Below are positions 16,378 to 23,792 of a stretch of 64,000 nucleotides of DNA, piece by piece. Under the pieces are notes generated by a model. It ran no database searches. It was not told the DNA's origin and worked only from the letters and a program-made list of their open reading frames with translations. Numbering within the stretch: the first letter of the stretch is position 1; each line of letters starts with the position of its first letter. The translations under genes were made by a program, and so were the position numbers. The stretch spans positions 5,900 through 69,899 of the forward strand of contig CAZYVD010000008.1 of assembly GCA_964651045.1 (NCBI GenBank), given 5' to 3'. Source of the stretch: CAZYVD01 sp964651045 (GTDB lineage Bacteria > Zhuqueibacterota > QNDG01 > DSAB01).

Positions 16378-16406
16378 AATGTAAAATATATTGTATGCAA
16401 TGTCAA
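16378..16406 (-). promoter_or_regulatory. Sigma-70 type promoter for the deacetylase operon
   Basis: On the minus strand TTGACA (16406-16401), a 17-base spacer and TACATT (16383-16378). The divergent punA gene starts at 16481. Confidence 0.6.
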
Positions 16407-16480
16407 ATGAAAAATAACAGATTCTTTGTACACAAATAAAACTTGAATTTCCTGCTTTGAATATGTATCTTGAGGTGATT

Positions 16481-17308
16481 ATGCACTCTGATAGAATAAA
16501 TAAAGCATCTTCATATATCAGAAGAAGAATAGGATGTTTAAAACCAGAGATTGGTGTTATTCTGGGTTCTGGACTTGGAGAGATTGGGAAGAGACTTAAG
16601 GACAGAATTTTACTCGATTTTGAAGAGATTCCAAACTGGCCAAGATCTACTGTAAAGGGACATCCGGGGAAGGTTGTTTTTGGCAGGATGGGCGATATAG
16701 AGGCAGCCTTTGTTCAGGGAAGAGTACATCTTTATGAAGGATATTCTATTGACAGAGTTGTCTTTCCGATAAGAGTGCTTGGAAGACTTGGAATAAAAAT
16801 TTTAATCATAACAAATGCAGCTGGCGGTTTGAATCCCTCTTTTAATGAGGGTGATGTGATGATAATAACAGATCAAATCAACTTCACCTTCACAAATCCT
16901 CTGATAGACTCATCAGGTATATTTAAAGAGGAGATGTTTCTTGACATGTCCTCTATTTATGATAAAAGATTGATTTCTATTGCAGAGAGAGCGGCTGATA
17001 GACTAGGGATTTCTTTTCATAAGGGTGTGCTTGTTGGTGTGAGAGGTCCTGTTTATGAGACTAAAGCTGAGGTGAAGATGATGCGTATGTTGGGGGGAGA
17101 TGCTGTTTGCATGTCTACGGTTTCAGAGGTGATTGCCGGTGTATATGAGGGGATGCACATATTGGGAATTTCCTGTATAACAAATCCTGCCACAGGGCTT
17201 TCTGAGAGAAGGCTGAATCATGAGGAGGTAAAAAAAACAGCGAATCGATTTTCCGGTATGATTGGCGATTTGATTGAGGAGATAATAAAAAATGAGGAGT
17301 GGAGGTGA
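16481..17308 (+). CDS. punA: Purine nucleoside phosphorylase
   Basis: A 275-residue trimeric-type PNP that cleaves inosine and guanosine with phosphate. The N-terminal phosphate loop is VILGSGLGEIG, followed by STVKGHPGK and the long signature GRVHLYEGYS. Then come TNAAGGLNPSF and the base-binding VYETKAEVKM, with GDAVCMSTVSEV, where family members usually have GMSTVPE. The ATG at 16481 is preferred over an upstream one because of a GAGG about 7 bases before it. The downstream lipid kinase starts close to its end (TTG 17313). Confidence 0.95.
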   Translation: MHSDRINKASSYIRRRIGCLKPEIGVILGSGLGEIGKRLKDRILLDFEEIPNWPRSTVKGHPGKVVFGRMGDIEAAFVQGRVHLYEGYSIDRVVFPIRVLGRLGIKILIITNAAGGLNPSFNEGDVMIITDQINFTFTNPLIDSSGIFKEEMFLDMSSIYDKRLISIAERAADRLGISFHKGVLVGVRGPVYETKAEVKMMRMLGGDAVCMSTVSEVIAGVYEGMHILGISCITNPATGLSERRLNHEEVKKTANRFSGMIGDLIEEIIKNEEWR

Positions 17309-17312
17309 AAAA

Positions 17313-18245
17313 TTGAACCTTAAGTATTTTATTGTTGCAAACCCTGTGGCAGATCATGGCAGGGTAGCACCGAAGATAGAAGAGGCTCAAAAGCTTCTTA
17401 CCTCTCTTGGACTCGATTTTGAGATCAAGCAGACAGAAGGCCCCTGGCATGCAGCAGAGCTTTCATCCGAGGCCGCAAGGAGCGGATATGATGTTGTGGT
17501 TGCAATGGGAGGAGATGGTACTGCAAACGAGGTATTAAACGGCATTATGATGGCAAAAGAGAAGGAGAATTGTAGGTGTTCTATGGGGATACTGGCTGTT
17601 GGAAGGGGAAACGATATGGCCTTTGGAATGGGCATACTAGGGGGATTGAATGAGGGATGTAGAGTACTTGCAGAAGGACACACAACAAGTACAGATGTAG
17701 GGCTCGTGTTTGTCGATCACAACACAAGGGGAAGATATTTTGGAAATGGGATTGGCATAGGCTTTGATGCTGCTGTAGGATTTGAGGCCGCAAAGATGAC
17801 GCATCTACATGGTTTTCCTGCCTATGTCTGTGCTGCACTGAAGACCCTCATGTTTTATTATAATGCACCACATATAACAACAGTTTGTGATGGCAAAAAA
17901 ATCGATGGTCACTTTATAATGATCTCTATTATGAATGGAAACCGTATGGGAGGCGGCTTCATGATGGCGCCTGAGGCCATCAACAGAGATGGTCTGCTCG
18001 ATATTTGTATTGTAGAGAAGGCGGCAAGGCCTGCGCTTCTCAGGCTCATGCTTAAATTCATAAAGGGAACCCACACGTTTAGCCATCTCGTTAAAACCGA
18101 CAGGGCCAGGCACATTGAGGTCATTTTAGAGATGGAATCTCTGCCGGCTCATGCAGACGGAGAGACACTTTGTCATGAAGGAAGTCACCTGAAGATCGAG
18201 GTCGTTCCAGAAAGTATAGATATAGTTTGCAGCAAGAGAGGGTAA
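17313..18245 (+). CDS. Diacylglycerol/lipid kinase family protein (YegS/DgkB type)
   Basis: About 310 residues from the TTG at 17313, which is preferred because GGAGGT lies 6-7 bases upstream; an ATG at 17292 without a ribosome site is the alternative. The DAGK catalytic domain has the Mg-ATP loop AMGGDGTANEVLNGI, the GRGNDMAFG motif and FFGNGIGIGFDA-like region (here YFGNGIGIGFDAAVGF), and the C-terminal beta-sandwich ends in SLPAHADGE, as in YegS and DgkB. The substrate is probably diacylglycerol, a phospholipid or sphingoid base. It lies between punA and a methyltransferase in a compact operon. Confidence 0.9.
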   Translation: MNLKYFIVANPVADHGRVAPKIEEAQKLLTSLGLDFEIKQTEGPWHAAELSSEAARSGYDVVVAMGGDGTANEVLNGIMMAKEKENCRCSMGILAVGRGNDMAFGMGILGGLNEGCRVLAEGHTTSTDVGLVFVDHNTRGRYFGNGIGIGFDAAVGFEAAKMTHLHGFPAYVCAALKTLMFYYNAPHITTVCDGKKIDGHFIMISIMNGNRMGGGFMMAPEAINRDGLLDICIVEKAARPALLRLMLKFIKGTHTFSHLVKTDRARHIEVILEMESLPAHADGETLCHEGSHLKIEVVPESIDIVCSKRG

Positions 18246-18826
18246 TGAAGTCTTTAGAATTGTGGAACATAAAGGCCTCGTTTTACAGGGGAGCAAGAAG
18301 TCTTCCACTGATTAAAAAAATATTGGAAAGGGAGATAGATAATCTGAAGGGTTTGCTTCAAAGAGCAGGGCCTCTTCCCGAGATTATAGTGGATATTGGG
18401 ACTGGTGCAGGCTCTACTCTGGTGTTATTTCCTGGTTATGTGAAAGTTGTAGGAGTGGACATTTCAATTGCAATGCTTAAAAGGGCAAGAAGTATTAGGA
18501 ATATTTTTTGTGTTGTTGCAGATTCAAATAGGTTGCCTTTTAAGGGAAAACTCGATTTTATTTCAGCAGTAGGTTTGACAGAATACATCAATGACAGGAG
18601 GGAATTTTTAAAAGAGGTTAAGAGTATAATGAGAGATGGAGCAAGATTGTTAATCACGATTTCTCAGCCAAATGTTTATAATGTTTTGAGAAATCTTCTC
18701 GGGTCTCATGTACATACTGTTTCGATTGAAGATTGGGAGGTAGAGCTTTTAGATCAGGGTTTTGAGATTTTAGAGAGAAAAGAGACAATGATGCAGGTTC
18801 AGTATCTACTGAAATGTAGAACATAA
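18245..18826 (+). CDS. Class I SAM-dependent methyltransferase (UbiE-like fold)
   Basis: A 193-residue protein starting at the ATG at 18245, which overlaps the kinase stop by one base and follows GAGAGGG. The SAM-binding motif I is VDIGTGAGST (about residues 43-52), then VVGVDISIAMLKRARS with the acidic ribose-binding Asp, and NRLPFKGKLDFISAVGL in the post-II region. The substrate cannot be told. Its place after a lipid kinase hints at lipid or quinone modification, which is inference. Confidence 0.85.
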   Translation: MKSLELWNIKASFYRGARSLPLIKKILEREIDNLKGLLQRAGPLPEIIVDIGTGAGSTLVLFPGYVKVVGVDISIAMLKRARSIRNIFCVVADSNRLPFKGKLDFISAVGLTEYINDRREFLKEVKSIMRDGARLLITISQPNVYNVLRNLLGSHVHTVSIEDWEVELLDQGFEILERKETMMQVQYLLKCRT

Positions 18827-18852
18827 ACCGATGTCAAATTAAAGAGTATGGC

Positions 18853-20490
18853 ATGAAGAAAATCTCATACTTTACCGGATATATAATCTCAGCAGTTCTT
18901 TTTTCTTATTTAAATTCACAGCAGTTGACAGAAAGAGAGATACACTATCGTCCAGGGGATTGGATCAGTTATCCAGTAACACGTTTTGTTACTTCAATCG
19001 CTCTTGGGCACCGTTTTGCCTATTTTGGCACAACAGGTGGAATTGCTCGATACAACTTTTTTAGTGGGAGATGGGAACATCCCTTCACTGTTAGCGACGG
19101 CATGGAGGATGACCATGTATATATAATAGAATATGATTTCAGAACATCATTTCTATGGTGTGTGACAGAGTCGGGAATCAGTTTTCTCAACCCTGCATCA
19201 ATGGAGTGGAGGAATGTTTTGTATCGCGATATTGGGATTTTTTCTATTCCATTAATAGGAATTGGAAAGAGTTTTGTGTGGCTGAAGAGTGGAAAGAGGT
19301 TCTACAGAAGCGATCCTGTTAGTGGTATTTTTATTGATGCTACTTTCCAGGAGGCAAGAGAAGATAGCGTTGTATGGAAATCAACGAGCAGCCAGAAGCC
19401 AAAAGATTTGCTTCCTCTCTTCTCGATGGAGAGAGGATATATTTTCGATCCACAGGGAATTATATATGACAACCATATGAGAGCCTTTCGTGTAACCTCC
19501 ATGCAGCAGGACAGTTTCGATAACCTCTGGATTGGAACTTGGGGGATTGGATGTGGAGTTGCAGATATAAAGTCCTCGTTTCTAAGGCTTCTTTCTTATG
19601 GGCCGTTTAGTTCTCATATCGATGCAATGGTTTGGGATGATGGGAGGATGTGGATGGGAGGGGCTTGTTCTACAGACGGCCAAAAAGGAATAACACTCTG
19701 GGATCCTGTAAGAGGTGACTGGAAATACTTCGAAGCAAAATTTATAACAGAGTTGAGAACCGATGAGGTCACTTCTGTTGCTGCAGATACTGAATTTGTC
19801 TGGTTTGGCACAGAGGGGGGACTGGCTATTTTTAAAAAGAGTGATGAAACATGGAGATTTTTTGATCTTTTTGATAATCTGTGGAGCGACAGAGTTACAT
19901 GCCTTGCCCTGGGGGAAGAAAAACTTTGGATAGGAACAGAATCGGGCATAAATGTGCTGTCTCTTATAGAGGGTAGGATCAAGAGGGTAAGAGAGGATCG
20001 ACTTTCGCATATAAGGATATTCCAGATTGCTGTAGATGGAGATGATGTTTGGGCCGGTACGGAGATAGGACTTTTTCATTACATTTCCAGCAGAAAAGAG
20101 TGGGAACACCTGAGAGGTTTTGATGCTGCTGCAGCAAGAATCTTTTCAGCGCTATCCATCTGGGAGGAGGAGGTCTGGTGTGGAACAGACGATGGTATTC
20201 AGGTTTACTATAAATCACAGAACAGATGGGATGGATTTCCATCTTCATATTTTTCAAACTTTTCTTTTGTTCACTCAATAGTTGCAGACAGCGAGAATGT
20301 GTGGGCAGGTACCGATGGCGGTGTCTGGAAGTATGTTAAATCTGAAGATAGATGGAGAAGATTTACAGTCGATGATGGACTTTTAGACAACAGAGTAAAC
20401 TGGATACTTTTGGATGGAGACTATATATGGTTCGGCACAGACAGGGGTCTAACTCGCTTCTACTGGAATGCACCATACCGTAAAGATTAA
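18853..20490 (+). CDS. Secreted beta-propeller protein with W-x-G-T-x-x-G repeats
   Basis: A 545-residue protein with an N-terminal signal peptide (about residues 1-23, ending near SQQ). The rest is a chain of about ten short repeats, each carrying a version of WFGTEGGLAIF: examples are WIGTWGIG, WMGGACST, WFGTEGGLA, WIGTESGIN, WAGTEIGLF, WCGTDDGIQ, WAGTDGGVW and WFGTDRGLT, spaced by about 40-50 residues. They match the repeats of two-component regulator propellers, but no kinase domain or transmembrane segment follows. A soluble periplasmic or extracellular sensor or scaffold is inferred. It follows the methyltransferase by 26 bases. Confidence 0.85.
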   Translation: MKKISYFTGYIISAVLFSYLNSQQLTEREIHYRPGDWISYPVTRFVTSIALGHRFAYFGTTGGIARYNFFSGRWEHPFTVSDGMEDDHVYIIEYDFRTSFLWCVTESGISFLNPASMEWRNVLYRDIGIFSIPLIGIGKSFVWLKSGKRFYRSDPVSGIFIDATFQEAREDSVVWKSTSSQKPKDLLPLFSMERGYIFDPQGIIYDNHMRAFRVTSMQQDSFDNLWIGTWGIGCGVADIKSSFLRLLSYGPFSSHIDAMVWDDGRMWMGGACSTDGQKGITLWDPVRGDWKYFEAKFITELRTDEVTSVAADTEFVWFGTEGGLAIFKKSDETWRFFDLFDNLWSDRVTCLALGEEKLWIGTESGINVLSLIEGRIKRVREDRLSHIRIFQIAVDGDDVWAGTEIGLFHYISSRKEWEHLRGFDAAAARIFSALSIWEEEVWCGTDDGIQVYYKSQNRWDGFPSSYFSNFSFVHSIVADSENVWAGTDGGVWKYVKSEDRWRRFTVDDGLLDNRVNWILLDGDYIWFGTDRGLTRFYWNAPYRKD

Positions 20491-20502
20491 GGCAAGTCGA
20501 GT

Positions 20503-21729
20503 CTATTTTAATTTGCCTTCTAAAGACTCCCATCTACTTCCGTCTGTGTCGATTGCAAGAAGGCCTGTTGTTGTGCCGCTGTCATTTTCGGCAAGTACAG
20601 ATCGAATCCAGCCACCCGTATTGAGTAGAGGATAGATGTTGCCCTGAACAAAGACCTTGGCATAGTTTCTGTCCTCTTCTCTAATTGGTCTGTGTGTGTG
20701 CCCAAACACAAATGTGAATGGAGTGGGAATGTCTGTGTCTCTCGGGAAGTAGTATTCGCCTGCCTTGCCTCTTTTATATCTATGAAGCACATATTTTGCA
20801 ATATAATGGGCTATGCTTTCTTTTAGGGGTTCATCGATAGAGACGTCAAAAAGACCGCTCTTACTTTCAAAGGTAATTTTTTTAAAGAGAAGCTTCAGGC
20901 TGTGCTTTAACAGCAGGGTCTTAGGCCATCTAAGTTTCAGCACATCCTTTAAGAATTCATAGCTTTTCTTTAGAAGTAAAAGGACCGTTTCTTTTGCCTC
21001 TTTTTCTCTTTTCTGATAACTTTCCAGAAGTTCGATTGCCTTGACAGATAGTTTTCCAGCATGTCCAATGTTGTAGTTAAAGGCTTCAAGCCATATATTG
21101 TTGAATGCCTCAAGCTCCTCGAGCAGTGCTGGCCGAATAAGAAAATTTACTGGTTTGAAGAGACTCTCTAAATAGTGACCATGGGTAAAAAGGTAACACT
21201 GCTCTTTCCCATCATTTCCTTCTATTCTGACTAAATGGTGAGGATATTTTACAACTATCTCAGGCGGCTCCTTGTCTTCAGGCCATAATCTTGAAAGCAT
21301 GATTTCATAGGGCAGATTCTTATCCTTACTGGAGAATCGGGCATCCACAAAGCAGTAGAGGTAAAGTTCTCTGCCAGGAGGATCGATTCCCTTGAGTATG
21401 TTTCCATCTATGTTCATGAGTTCAACCAGTGAGCGCCAGAAGTGGTGATCGTGATTGCCTGGAATATAGACAATCCTATCATATGGTCCCGCTTCTGAGA
21501 GTATTGAGAAGAAACTTTTTACATCTCTATATATTGCATCATGTCCAGTGATTGCAAGCTCTAAGAAGTCGCCATTTATGATCAGCTCCTCTCTTGGGCC
21601 GAGAATACGGAGAAGCTCGAGGAGTGCATTTCTATTTTTTTCATAAAAGGGACTGTTTGAATGGAGGAAACTCTCTGGGGAACCAAGATGAAGATCGGAC
21701 ATTGCAATGGCATTTCTTATTCGGCTCAT
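20503..21729 (-). CDS. Calcineurin-like metallophosphoesterase with large insertion
   Basis: A 408-residue protein. The dimetal motifs are present in order: SDLHLG (Asp12, His14), NGDFLE (Asp54), GNHDHHFW (His93) and THGHYLES (about residues 182-189), then GHTHRP at 343-348. Between the last two motifs lie about 150 residues, mostly helical and Lys/Leu-rich, far longer than in LpxH or YfcE. The DLHL/GNHD/HGH/GHTH order resembles LpxH, the UDP-diacylglucosamine hydrolase, and other Lpx genes are in this window, but the match is too weak to assign. It has no signal peptide. It ends convergently with the propeller gene, with 12 bases between. Confidence 0.85.
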   Translation of the reverse strand: MSRIRNAIAMSDLHLGSPESFLHSNSPFYEKNRNALLELLRILGPREELIINGDFLELAITGHDAIYRDVKSFFSILSEAGPYDRIVYIPGNHDHHFWRSLVELMNIDGNILKGIDPPGRELYLYCFVDARFSSKDKNLPYEIMLSRLWPEDKEPPEIVVKYPHHLVRIEGNDGKEQCYLFTHGHYLESLFKPVNFLIRPALLEELEAFNNIWLEAFNYNIGHAGKLSVKAIELLESYQKREKEAKETVLLLLKKSYEFLKDVLKLRWPKTLLLKHSLKLLFKKITFESKSGLFDVSIDEPLKESIAHYIAKYVLHRYKRGKAGEYYFPRDTDIPTPFTFVFGHTHRPIREEDRNYAKVFVQGNIYPLLNTGGWIRSVLAENDSGTTTGLLAIDTDGSRWESLEGKLK

Positions 21730-21819
21730 TTCAAACTCCTGATTTGATTAGGCATTACGGCTATTAATCTTTTAATAGTACGATTTATTTTACAAAAGTC
21801 AAGCGGTTTTATTTTGCAT

Positions 21820-21848
21820 TTGACTTTTTATTAAATATATTACATATT
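21820..21848 (+). promoter_or_regulatory. Probable promoter for fba
   Basis: TTGACT (21820-21825), a 17-base spacer and CATATT (21843-21848), 36 bases before the fba start. Confidence 0.5.
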
Positions 21849-21883
21849 AAAATAGATTTATAAAATTTTAAGGAGAGCGGTTG

Positions 21884-23035
21884 ATGACTAAGGGATCTGT
21901 AGAGTTTTTTCCGATGGTTCCACTCTTGAGTGCAGCGGAGGAGTCCTCTCTGTCAGGAACACCTTCAGCAATAGGTGCTTTTAATGTTAACTTCTACACT
22001 CAGGCCCTGGGCATTCTGGAGGGATTGAGAAGGGCAGAGGCTCCGGGAATAATACAGGCAAGCAGAGGGGCAAATAAATTTCAGGGTGGGCCAGAGAAGA
22101 TTGCAAAAATGGTTCTTGATGCAATGGAACATTCTAAACATCCATATCCAGTTACCCTTCACCTTGATCATGGTGACACAGAGAAGGCAAGAGAGTGTGT
22201 TAACAGCGGCTACAGCTCAGTCATGATCGATGCATCACAAATGGATCTGGATGAAAACATCTCTGTTACAAAAAGCATAGCAGAGTATGCTCACTCAAAG
22301 GGAATAAGTGTTGAAGGTGAGTTTGGAAGGCTTAAGGGAGTGGAGGAGGATATTGTACATGAGAAGACCACATATGCAGACCCATATCTTGTTCCATATT
22401 TTTTCCACGAGACAGGAGTAGATGCTCTTGCCATTGCATATGGGACATCTCACGGTCCAAACAAGGGTAGCGGACTCGAAAGGCTTGCCATAGATGTAGT
22501 TGATATGAGCTACAGGGGGATGAGAGCATATGGTCAGAATCAGGACCACTTTCTTGTCAGTCATGGATCATCCACTGTTCCTCATGAGCTTGTGGAGGAG
22601 TTAAATTCTTATGGCGGCAAAATAAAGGATGCCTCAGGGATTCCAATGGAGAAGATTCAGGAGGCAATCTCTGCAGGTGTGAGGAAAATCAACATCGATA
22701 CAGATCTGCGGCTTACAATAACGGCAGCATTTCGTAAATATTTTCTTGATAATCCTGGAGTAGAGAATAGTTCGCCAGATGTATTAAAACCGATCAAGAA
22801 AATACTCGATGAGGACAGGAGCGTGATCGATCCAAGGGCATATTTGAAGGCAATCGATATATCTCTGCTGAGAAGGGATCCTGCTGGCACAGATTTAGAG
22901 GAGATAATGGAAATAGTGAAGGAGCGGATTGCTCATCATGTTGAAATGCTTGTGTATAATTTTGGTTCAGCAGGTCTTGCAGGCAATGTTAAGAATGTTA
23001 CTGTTGAGAGAATGAAGGAGAAATATGGGAAATAA
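21884..23035 (+). CDS. fba: Class II fructose-bisphosphate aldolase
   Basis: A 383-residue Zn-dependent aldolase of glycolysis and gluconeogenesis. IGAFNVNFYTQ lies at the N-terminus, the zinc ligand His96 in HLDHGD, and the helix with EGEFGRLKGVEED follows. A further zinc ligand lies in YADPYLVPYF or the following AYGTSHGPNKG, and the substrate-binding HGSSTVPHE and RKINIDTDLR segments follow. ATG 21884 is chosen with AAGGAG 8 bases upstream. The size and the longer C-terminus fit the class II type B group. Its end overlaps the next gene by 11 bases. Confidence 0.95.
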   Translation: MTKGSVEFFPMVPLLSAAEESSLSGTPSAIGAFNVNFYTQALGILEGLRRAEAPGIIQASRGANKFQGGPEKIAKMVLDAMEHSKHPYPVTLHLDHGDTEKARECVNSGYSSVMIDASQMDLDENISVTKSIAEYAHSKGISVEGEFGRLKGVEEDIVHEKTTYADPYLVPYFFHETGVDALAIAYGTSHGPNKGSGLERLAIDVVDMSYRGMRAYGQNQDHFLVSHGSSTVPHELVEELNSYGGKIKDASGIPMEKIQEAISAGVRKINIDTDLRLTITAAFRKYFLDNPGVENSSPDVLKPIKKILDEDRSVIDPRAYLKAIDISLLRRDPAGTDLEEIMEIVKERIAHHVEMLVYNFGSAGLAGNVKNVTVERMKEKYGK

Positions 23036-23738
23036 TAAAACGGATCAGAATCCGAAGGTGCTTTTTTTTGATATAGATGGCACTCTGCTGCGTTCGGGTG
23101 GAGCAGGAAAGAGGTCGATGGAGAAGGCATTGATCAAGATATATGGGATTGAGAACGGATTCAGAGGGATTGAGATGATGGGCAGAACAGATCCCTCAAT
23201 CCTGAGGAGTGTGTTGACAAATCATGGTTTGGAATGGGAAGAGAATGTAATTGAGAAGTACAAGGAGGCCTACTTTAAATTTTTAAGAGATGAGATCGAT
23301 GTGCCAAATTCTGAGAAAAGGCTCTGCCCAGGGATCAGAGAATTGCTGGAACGTCTCAGCAGAAAATCGGATATAGTCATTGGACTTCTGACAGGAAACT
23401 GGAAAATATCTGGCTATTTGAAACTCAGGCACTTCAAAATCGATACCTATTTTAAGACAGGAGCCTTTGCCGATGATTCTGAGATCAGGGAGGAACTGGT
23501 ACCAATAGCAATTGAGCGCATAGAGAGACAGATCGGGCACAAGATCAACAAATCTCAGATCTATGTTATTGGTGATACACCGAAGGACATAAGGAGTGCA
23601 AGACCTCATGGCGTGAAGACCGTTGGTGTTGCAACAGGGATTCATTCCCTTGAAGAATTAAGAGAAGAAGGGCCAGATTATCTTTTTGAAGATTTTAGTG
23701 AAGTTGATAATGTAATCAGACGGTTAACTTTTGAATAG
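23025..23738 (+). CDS. HAD-family phosphatase (phosphoglycolate phosphatase-like)
   Basis: A 237-residue HAD hydrolase. Motif I is FFDIDGTLL with nucleophile Asp16 and Asp18. A helical cap domain follows over about residues 25-90, with GMMGRTDPS and ERLSRKSD regions. Motif II is IGLLTGN (with the conserved Thr). Motif III/IV is YVIGDTPKDIRSA, which gives the magnesium Asp. The substrate is unknown; a Gph or PgpB-like small phosphate ester is likely. It starts 11 bases inside fba, so the two genes are probably translated together. Confidence 0.9.
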   Translation: MGNNKTDQNPKVLFFDIDGTLLRSGGAGKRSMEKALIKIYGIENGFRGIEMMGRTDPSILRSVLTNHGLEWEENVIEKYKEAYFKFLRDEIDVPNSEKRLCPGIRELLERLSRKSDIVIGLLTGNWKISGYLKLRHFKIDTYFKTGAFADDSEIREELVPIAIERIERQIGHKINKSQIYVIGDTPKDIRSARPHGVKTVGVATGIHSLEELREEGPDYLFEDFSEVDNVIRRLTFE

Positions 23739-23792
23739 ACTATAGGAATTTGAGGAAATATTAATATACAATCTTAACAGATCACATTGTAC

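Noticed and set aside
20489..20519. Terminator between the propeller and phosphoesterase genes
   Set aside because: The 7-bp stem AAGGCAA/TTGCCTT overlaps both coding ends, has a long loop and no U tract, so it is weak evidence.
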